Origin: Pseudomonadota bacterium
GTDB taxonomy: Bacteria > Pseudomonadota > Gammaproteobacteria > Burkholderiales > Thiobacillaceae
Length of the DNA stretch: 11,651 bases
Reading direction: 5' to 3'
NCBI GenBank assembly: GCA_021802595.1
Contig: JAJZRT010000058.1
Span: 1-11,651, forward strand
Both the position numbers and the translations under genes were made by a program. Positions 6,668 to 11,651 of the stretch are shown here, piece by piece. Each line of letters opens with the position of its first letter. The stretch's first letter is position 1. The notes under the pieces are model-generated. The model worked only from the letters and a program-made list of their open reading frames with translations, did not search any database and had not been told where the DNA came from.

Positions 6668-9600
6668 CTAGTCGTCGAATCCGAAATACACGCTGTCGCC
6701 AGGTTGAATGCGGTAGTTGCGTCCAAATACACCACGGAACGTCGGAACATTTGCCACTGGCTCCATAAGATTCTGGATTCCAAGGCTAATGTTTCCGCGA
6801 GGCGTAAATGCACGCCAACTGAGAGAGGTATACCCACCTCCGCGCAATGCTTCCGCATAGAGGTCACCGCCGAATCGAGCCCCTGCGTTCTCGAATGACT
6901 TCATCCAACTCGTGTTCAAACGCGGCGTGCTATAGACAGTTTTTCCACCGCCTCCCAGGAAGTGGCCATGCAGGTGAGCGCGATGCAGCCCACTTCTGAC
7001 AGGAGCGTCAAACTGCTTGTCTCCGACAGGCGGACCAATCTTGCCGCCGGCGTCCTTTATGACGAATTGCCACCCATAGCGTCCGGCACCGATCTGGCCC
7101 GTCATACCTCTGACCCAAGTTGAGTTCACTGGAAACGTGTACCAATGCATGCCTGCGGAAAGCAGCCCAAAGCCTCCGCCGACTACCGTATCCATGCCAA
7201 GACGAGTGAAGCTGAAGTTACGCTGCACGCCCAACGCCACGCCCGCACTCTGCGAAAACAACGAATAGCCAAAGCCCCCTCCAGCACCGCCCGCCATGAG
7301 GGTGCTAACGGTGCCCAATCCGAAGTATCCGGCGACCCCAGTCGCGGCGGCCCCGAACGCATATCCACCGAGCACTCCAGCAAGCCCCACTGTGTAGTAG
7401 ACGCCTGCGAATTTGAGCCCTGCCACTTGGCCTTCGTGAATCGCCTGATGCCGAAGCTGTGATTGCTCGAACATGCGCCAGTAGTAAGAGGCATCTCCAG
7501 ACGATTCTTTTGCGCGACTCCAGTCAGTGATCATTGATTTGGCATCGGTTCGCCCTCGAATTTCCGAGCCGCCAAAATCTTGTCTGTCGGCAACCAATGC
7601 CCCCTTCAACTCCTGCCGATACGAGACGTCGGGATCGTCCTCCGACTTCTCCATTACACCGGGACTTAAGCTGCCGATGTACCGATCGGGATCGAGGAAG
7701 GTCGGATGTTCAGGCTCACCCGAATTGATTAGGCTAGCCGACAACTTGCCTCCAGAAGCGAAGCTCGCCCTGCCACTTGGGTCAGAGCGTCGAATTGGAT
7801 CCGCCGCGCAATAGAGATAAAGATTGACCCCATCGCTTATGCCGGCAGAGTCTGCGGACAACCATCGACCTATCGTTGACTCGAATTGCCGGGTACCGTG
7901 CGCACACAACGAACTCTCCTCATCCCTCTCCATCCCCGTATACCGATAGCGTTTGCGCTTAACCTCCGCATCGCTGCGCCCCGCACGACATGCACTGGTG
8001 CCATAGGGGTGATAGTCCTCGCAGGAAATGATTCTTGCCGCTTCATCCAGCTCCAGCGTTGACGATCCGAGGTGGTTGCTAAGCGTGTAACGCAGCAAGG
8101 TGCTTGCGCCCTGCTGCGCGTCATTCACCTGATCGACCATCAGCATCCGTTGCTCGTCATCGAAGAGGTGCAGTGTTTCAATGGTCTGTTTCCACTGCCC
8201 ATTCACGGTCTGGGTGTAGCGTTCCAATCCACTCAGATAGAGCCGCTCTTCCGTGATGTTTTGCGTATTCCCGCCTCCCGGCTGATCTGCCCTGTCTATC
8301 CACTTGCGTGTGCGCTGCTTGCTCGCGTCGTACTGATACCAGGCCTGGCCGTTGCCGAGATTGATGGAGGCGATCATGTCGCGGTGATCCCAGCGCAGAT
8401 GGAAGTCTTGCGGCACGGCGCCGTGGTTGAGCATGCTGCCGTGCGCGTCGTAGCCGTAGGTGACCTTGTTGTTGGCGTTGCTGCCGTCCCAGCTGGCGTC
8501 ACCCTGCCAGGTGCGCCACAGGCGGTTGCTGGCGGTCTGGTGGGCCAGGTCGTCAAAGGCGTATTGGTAGTGGCGCGTCCAGCCGCCGCCGTTGCGTGTG
8601 TGGTGACGCATGCGCAGGATGTTGCCGACGCTGTCGTACGTGTAGGTCTGCTGATAGCCGCGGAAATTGTTGTCCGCGAGACAGGGCAGGTCTTCCACCA
8701 GAGGCGCGAGCTCTTGCGCTGCCGCGTTGGCATGCTCCCGGCCGGTGGCGCTGGTGAGGCGGTAGAGCGCGTCGTATTCATAGCGCTTGACGGGCTCCAC
8801 TGCTTCGTTATGGCTGTAGTAGGTCGTGAGTGCTTCGTCGTGGATTTCGGTGATATTGCCTGTGGGGTCGTAGCAATAGTTCAGGTCTAGCAGGATGTGG
8901 TTGTCCCTGAAAAGCGATGTCTTGCCCGCACTGCAGGCTTCAGCCACGGGCCGCCGGGCATGCAAGTTCACCAGGCGGTAGGTCTGTTGGTCATAGCGGT
9001 AGGTGGTGACCACGCCGTTACCCAGTTCAAGAGACTCACGCTGCCCCTTGGCGTCGTAACGGATGCTGTTGATGGCCTGGTGCGCCGTCCCCGCCTCATG
9101 GCCTGCGCCGGAGTCGCGCTTGATCGCGCCCACGATCAATCGCTCGCTGTCGAGCATGCCGCGCCGGCCATACGAAGGCAGATACACCGCCACGGGGCTA
9201 CCCGCACCCAGATGCCAGTTGTAGAGCCGGGTCATGCGGCCGAGGGCATCGTATTCGGTGAGCTGGTGCCAGGTTTCGCTGCCGAGCAGGTTGCCGCGGT
9301 TCTGGCTCCAATCCACGGCGGGAGCGTTGCGGTCCGCCTGGGGCAGGATGAACGTGCGCGTGACGTGGGCCGGCTGGCCGCTGAGGTCCATCCGCTCCAC
9401 GGCGGCCAGGCCGCTGGCATCGTAGTGACGAACCGCCTGGCCGATGAGGTTGCGGTCCTGCGCGTCGGGCAGATTCGCGGCACCCTGCGGAGCCCAGGTG
9501 TCGCAGTACTCAAAGACCTCGATTTGCAGCGGCGGCTGTGCCCCTACCTGCAGCCACTGGGCGGTGGGGCGGTGCAGTGCATCGTATTCGGTACGGTAAA

Positions 9601-11651
9601 GACGTCTCTGTACAGGCGTGCCGGGGCCGGCATCGTTGAGATCCCAGGCCAGCAGGGGTTTGCCCGCGGCGTCGGTGATCATCCAGCGATCACCGGCATC
9701 CATACTGTGCTGGTAGAGCAGATTGCCCGCGATGTCGTAACACGGGGCACTGGAAGACAGGCCATGCCCTGGGTCGTTGTTGGCCTTGGGCGGAGAGATG
9801 TATTGCATCACCAGATGGCCGCGTGCGTCGCGTATCCACAGGGGCTTGCCTTCGGCGTCGAGCCTGGTGTGGGTGAGGTGGTATTCGTCCTTCCATGACC
9901 GGCCATCGAAGATGTGTGCTCCAGCCGCGTCCTCGACGCGGTTGTGCGCGATGGCAATGATGTCGCGGCCCAGGCTGTCGAAATGCATCTGTCCCGGTGT
10001 GTCGGCGTGCCGCGCCGCCAGCCACGCGGCGCGCTGCTCGGGCGTGGCGGTGATGCGGCCATCGGCGCCGATGGGCAAGCTGTTCTCCGGCGGCACCGAG
10101 AAGCGTTCCCGGTACCAGGCACTGTCCAGCACGGTGTCGTCGGCGTCGTAGCTGAGGCTGTGCCAGGGCGAGAACTCCACCCGGCTGAACGTGCCGTCCG
10201 GCATCTCCACGCGCCTTGGGCGGCCGGCGGCGTCGTAATAAGTGGTGGTCGAGACGCCGTTTTCCTCCGGCTCCTCAGGCCCGAAGCCCACGGCGCTGAA
10301 GACGGGCTCGTACTGGCGCACCGGCTTGCCCTTGTTATTGAGGATGGTGCGACCGTTGACGATCCAGCGCAGATCGGTGGCGCCAGGCGCCGGCTCGGCC
10401 TGCACCTTTTTCATGAGCACGGCGCCACTGCCATCCGAACACTCCAGCGACACCTGGAGCGGACTGACTTCCACGTGATGCTGTTCGCGGGTGATGGTGC
10501 AAGCGCCGGGAGGCAGGTTGTTTGCCGCGTCGCCAAAGAAATAGACAAAGCGCGTGGTGGCACTGCCCAGCCATTCGGCAGCCAGAGCTTCATTCATCAC
10601 AACGGAGTTGCAGAAGCCCATCACCGCATCGGGCTCCGGGTTGCGCAAGGCCAGATCAAATCCGTCGAGACGATCGGCTTGCCACGGGCTCTGTGTCGGA
10701 TCGCCGGCCTCCGGCTCCCTGAATTTGCCCTTGACCGCCGCAGCGATGGGTAGGCCCAAGATGTCGAAGCAGACTTCGCTGAGATTGCCGTTGGCGTCCA
10801 CCAGCTCGATGGGCGCGAGCACGCGGTAGTCAAAACGCGGCGATCCATCGGGCGATACAACGATGCCGCTGGTGTTGCCCATGGCGTCGGTGCTGGCAAC
10901 AACGAACAGCTTGCGCCCGTCGTACCGCAGTGTGGTCGGGTTGCCGAAGGGGTCCACGTACCGATCGGGCAGGAAGAAATGGTCCGGCGCAATGCGCCCC
11001 TGGCTAAAGCCGGCCATGCCGGAACGCATCCAGTACTGCCCCGCCAGGGCCGGATCGATGCTGGAACCCCGGACATAACCGCTCTTGAGGTAAGGCGAGC
11101 CCTGGGCGATGGGTTCATCAAAGAACTCTCTGGCCGTGCCGCCATTCACGGCCCAGGCCAGTTTGTCGTCAACCACCGCCCCCGTATGGGGATCACGCGT
11201 CTTGAAGACGGCGTCCAGCAGGTCATCGGTCAGGGCCAGTTTGTAGTCTTCGTATTTAAGACCACGCGGTCCATGGTGGCCGAAGGCCAGCGGAGCGATG
11301 GGACTGCTGCTGTCTGCGGCGTCATCAAAGTACAGCGTACGGGCGTGTTCGACCAGGCGCTTTTGACGCGTAGTTCCGTCCACATGCTCGTGGTACTGAC
11401 GCGATTCCAGCGGCTGAAGCGACGCCCTCTCACCGGCTTGCGCTGGATACTGCTCGCTGAGATCCAGCGTCAAAAACTCCTGCAGCGTGAAATAGCGCGC
11501 ATCTTGCGCCGGGGCCATGCCGGCCAACTCATAGCTGCGCGTTTCGCAGGGCTGGCGCAGGCGGCGATGGCGTACCGGTGAGGCAGCACCGGCCGCGCGC
11601 ACCTCCACGTCCCGCGTGTAGCCGATCTCGGCATAAGCGATGTGCGTAGAT
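6668..11651 (-). CDS. Fused TcB-TcC toxin complex subunit with Rhs repeats and C-terminal toxin (5' end outside window)
   Basis: The product should be the cocoon that encloses and delivers the toxin of an ABC (Tc) complex, docking on TcA. Residues are numbered from a GTG at 11608, but the frame is open to the window edge with TcB-like sequence (THIAYAEIGYTRDVEV), so that GTG is internal and probably several hundred residues (SpvB-like part, beta-propeller) are missing. Seen in order: TcB C-terminal motifs PCETRSYELAG (about 20-30), FFLPDRYVDPFGN (from 211) and TTTYYDAAGRP...MPDGTFSRVEF (from 452); YD/Rhs repeats about 590-1220; NHLGSSTLELDE...EDYHPYGTS (about 1180-1207); Rhs core YTGMERDEE...GRWLSAD (1223-1253); DSAGI-18 residues-DPSGR (1253-1280); then a 366-residue variable tip. 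TcB and TcC are commonly separate genes; here they are one frame. It lies 140 bases upstream of the TcA gene and is probably co-transcribed with it. Family assignment is firm; the tip's activity is not known. Confidence 0.93.
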   Translation of the reverse strand, partial: STHIAYAEIGYTRDVEVRAAGAASPVRHRRLRQPCETRSYELAGMAPAQDARYFTLQEFLTLDLSEQYPAQAGERASLQPLESRQYHEHVDGTTRQKRLVEHARTLYFDDAADSSSPIAPLAFGHHGPRGLKYEDYKLALTDDLLDAVFKTRDPHTGAVVDDKLAWAVNGGTAREFFDEPIAQGSPYLKSGYVRGSSIDPALAGQYWMRSGMAGFSQGRIAPDHFFLPDRYVDPFGNPTTLRYDGRKLFVVASTDAMGNTSGIVVSPDGSPRFDYRVLAPIELVDANGNLSEVCFDILGLPIAAAVKGKFREPEAGDPTQSPWQADRLDGFDLALRNPEPDAVMGFCNSVVMNEALAAEWLGSATTRFVYFFGDAANNLPPGACTITREQHHVEVSPLQVSLECSDGSGAVLMKKVQAEPAPGATDLRWIVNGRTILNNKGKPVRQYEPVFSAVGFGPEEPEENGVSTTTYYDAAGRPRRVEMPDGTFSRVEFSPWHSLSYDADDTVLDSAWYRERFSVPPENSLPIGADGRITATPEQRAAWLAARHADTPGQMHFDSLGRDIIAIAHNRVEDAAGAHIFDGRSWKDEYHLTHTRLDAEGKPLWIRDARGHLVMQYISPPKANNDPGHGLSSSAPCYDIAGNLLYQHSMDAGDRWMITDAAGKPLLAWDLNDAGPGTPVQRRLYRTEYDALHRPTAQWLQVGAQPPLQIEVFEYCDTWAPQGAANLPDAQDRNLIGQAVRHYDASGLAAVERMDLSGQPAHVTRTFILPQADRNAPAVDWSQNRGNLLGSETWHQLTEYDALGRMTRLYNWHLGAGSPVAVYLPSYGRRGMLDSERLIVGAIKRDSGAGHEAGTAHQAINSIRYDAKGQRESLELGNGVVTTYRYDQQTYRLVNLHARRPVAEACSAGKTSLFRDNHILLDLNYCYDPTGNITEIHDEALTTYYSHNEAVEPVKRYEYDALYRLTSATGREHANAAAQELAPLVEDLPCLADNNFRGYQQTYTYDSVGNILRMRHHTRNGGGWTRHYQYAFDDLAHQTASNRLWRTWQGDASWDGSNANNKVTYGYDAHGSMLNHGAVPQDFHLRWDHRDMIASINLGNGQAWYQYDASKQRTRKWIDRADQPGGGNTQNITEERLYLSGLERYTQTVNGQWKQTIETLHLFDDEQRMLMVDQVNDAQQGASTLLRYTLSNHLGSSTLELDEAARIISCEDYHPYGTSACRAGRSDAEVKRKRYRYTGMERDEESSLCAHGTRQFESTIGRWLSADSAGISDGVNLYLYCAADPIRRSDPSGRASFASGGKLSASLINSGEPEHPTFLDPDRYIGSLSPGVMEKSEDDPDVSYRQELKGALVADRQDFGGSEIRGRTDAKSMITDWSRAKESSGDASYYWRMFEQSQLRHQAIHEGQVAGLKFAGVYYTVGLAGVLGGYAFGAAATGVAGYFGLGTVSTLMAGGAGGGFGYSLFSQSAGVALGVQRNFSFTRLGMDTVVGGGFGLLSAGMHWYTFPVNSTWVRGMTGQIGAGRYGWQFVIKDAGGKIGPPVGDKQFDAPVRSGLHRAHLHGHFLGGGGKTVYSTPRLNTSWMKSFENAGARFGGDLYAEALRGGGYTSLSWRAFTPRGNISLGIQNLMEPVANVPTFRGVFGRNYRIQPGDSVYFGFDD
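6671..7768 (-). other. Variable C-terminal toxin tip of the TcB-TcC protein (putative nuclease-like domain)
   Basis: This is the 366-residue part after the Rhs core, part of the same frame as the TcB-TcC gene. Three parts are visible. Residues about 1281-1390 are polar. Residues 1396-1460 (7229-7423) are a Gly/Ala-rich hydrophobic stretch with 19 glycines in 65 residues. Residues about 1500-1646 form a probable catalytic domain with HRAHLHGHFLGGGGK at 1542-1556, followed by LNTSWMKSFEN. The H-x-x-H-x-x-x-H-F-L-G-G pattern followed by an N...MK.FEN segment resembles the His-Gly-His/GG...N layout of DNA/RNA non-specific (beta-beta-alpha metal) endonuclease toxins. That is a motif-level resemblance only, and the domain could belong to another fold. 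Base composition is lower in GC than the Rhs shell (samples near 50-53% against about 65%), as expected for an exchangeable toxin module. Confidence 0.6.
7769..7852 (-). other. Predicted Rhs/TcC self-cleavage motif (DPxGL-x18-DPxGL type, altered)
   Basis: Codons 1253-1280 read DSAGI, eighteen residues, then DPSGR. Rhs and TcC proteins usually carry two DPxGL boxes exactly 18 residues apart. The aspartates belong to an intramolecular aspartyl protease that releases the C-terminal toxin inside the cocoon. Spacing and both lead aspartates are kept, but the first box has Ser for Pro and Ile for Leu, and the second ends in Arg instead of Leu. The preceding core is also unusual: LCAHGTRQFESTIGRW stands where LYYHGARYYxPxxGRW is typical. 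Cleavage would be expected after Arg1280 (codon at 7769-7771). That the site still works is inference. Confidence 0.7.

Noticed and set aside
8072..10753. Plus-strand frames of about 270-330 codons opposite the TcB-TcC gene
   Set aside because: They mirror the codon pattern of the Rhs repeats on the minus strand and have no recognisable domains or ribosome binding sites.
11606..11608. GTG as the start of the TcB-TcC gene
   Set aside because: The frame continues upstream to the window edge with typical TcB sequence, so this is an internal valine codon.
6668..11651. Type VI secretion Rhs effector
   Set aside because: TcB motifs precede the Rhs repeats, the neighbour is TcA, and there is no PAAR domain, VgrG, chaperone or immunity gene in the window.

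Overview
The window holds most of a two-gene insecticidal-type toxin complex (Tc, ABC toxin) locus, both genes on the minus strand, and both cut by the window edges. High overall GC, dense coding and the protein types point to a GC-rich Gram-negative proteobacterium. A Burkholderiales- or Xanthomonadales-like host is my guess; the window has no housekeeping gene that would settle it.

Reading along the minus strand, the first gene (11651 down to 6668) is a single frame. It joins the C-terminal part of a TcB subunit, a TcC-type Rhs/YD-repeat shell, an Rhs-associated core with a modified self-cleavage motif, and a variable C-terminal toxin of about 366 residues. Its first part, where the SpvB-like region and beta-propeller should lie, is outside the window. 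The stop codon is followed at once by a 16-bp hairpin, then about 100 bases of spacer with a good ribosome binding site. The second gene (6527 down to beyond position 1) is a TcA subunit. It has a cationic N-terminal tail, a transthyretin/CarboxypepD_reg-like domain, the VRP1-type helical shell region with its three-Cys motif, and the neuraminidase-like region. The frame is still open at position 1, so the pore-forming and TcB-binding parts are missing.

By analogy with characterised Tc toxins, TcA would form a pentameric, receptor-binding, syringe-like translocation channel. The TcB-TcC product would be a hollow cocoon holding the cleaved C-terminal enzyme, which passes through the TcA channel into a target (usually eukaryotic) cell. 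No immunity gene lies between the two genes, which fits a eukaryotic target. The most novel parts are the unrecognised, lower-GC toxin tip with a Gly-rich hydrophobic stretch and a His-rich nuclease-like motif, the altered DPxGL cleavage pair, the hairpin between the genes, and a -1 slippery heptamer early in the TcA gene. The plus strand shows only antisense shadow frames.
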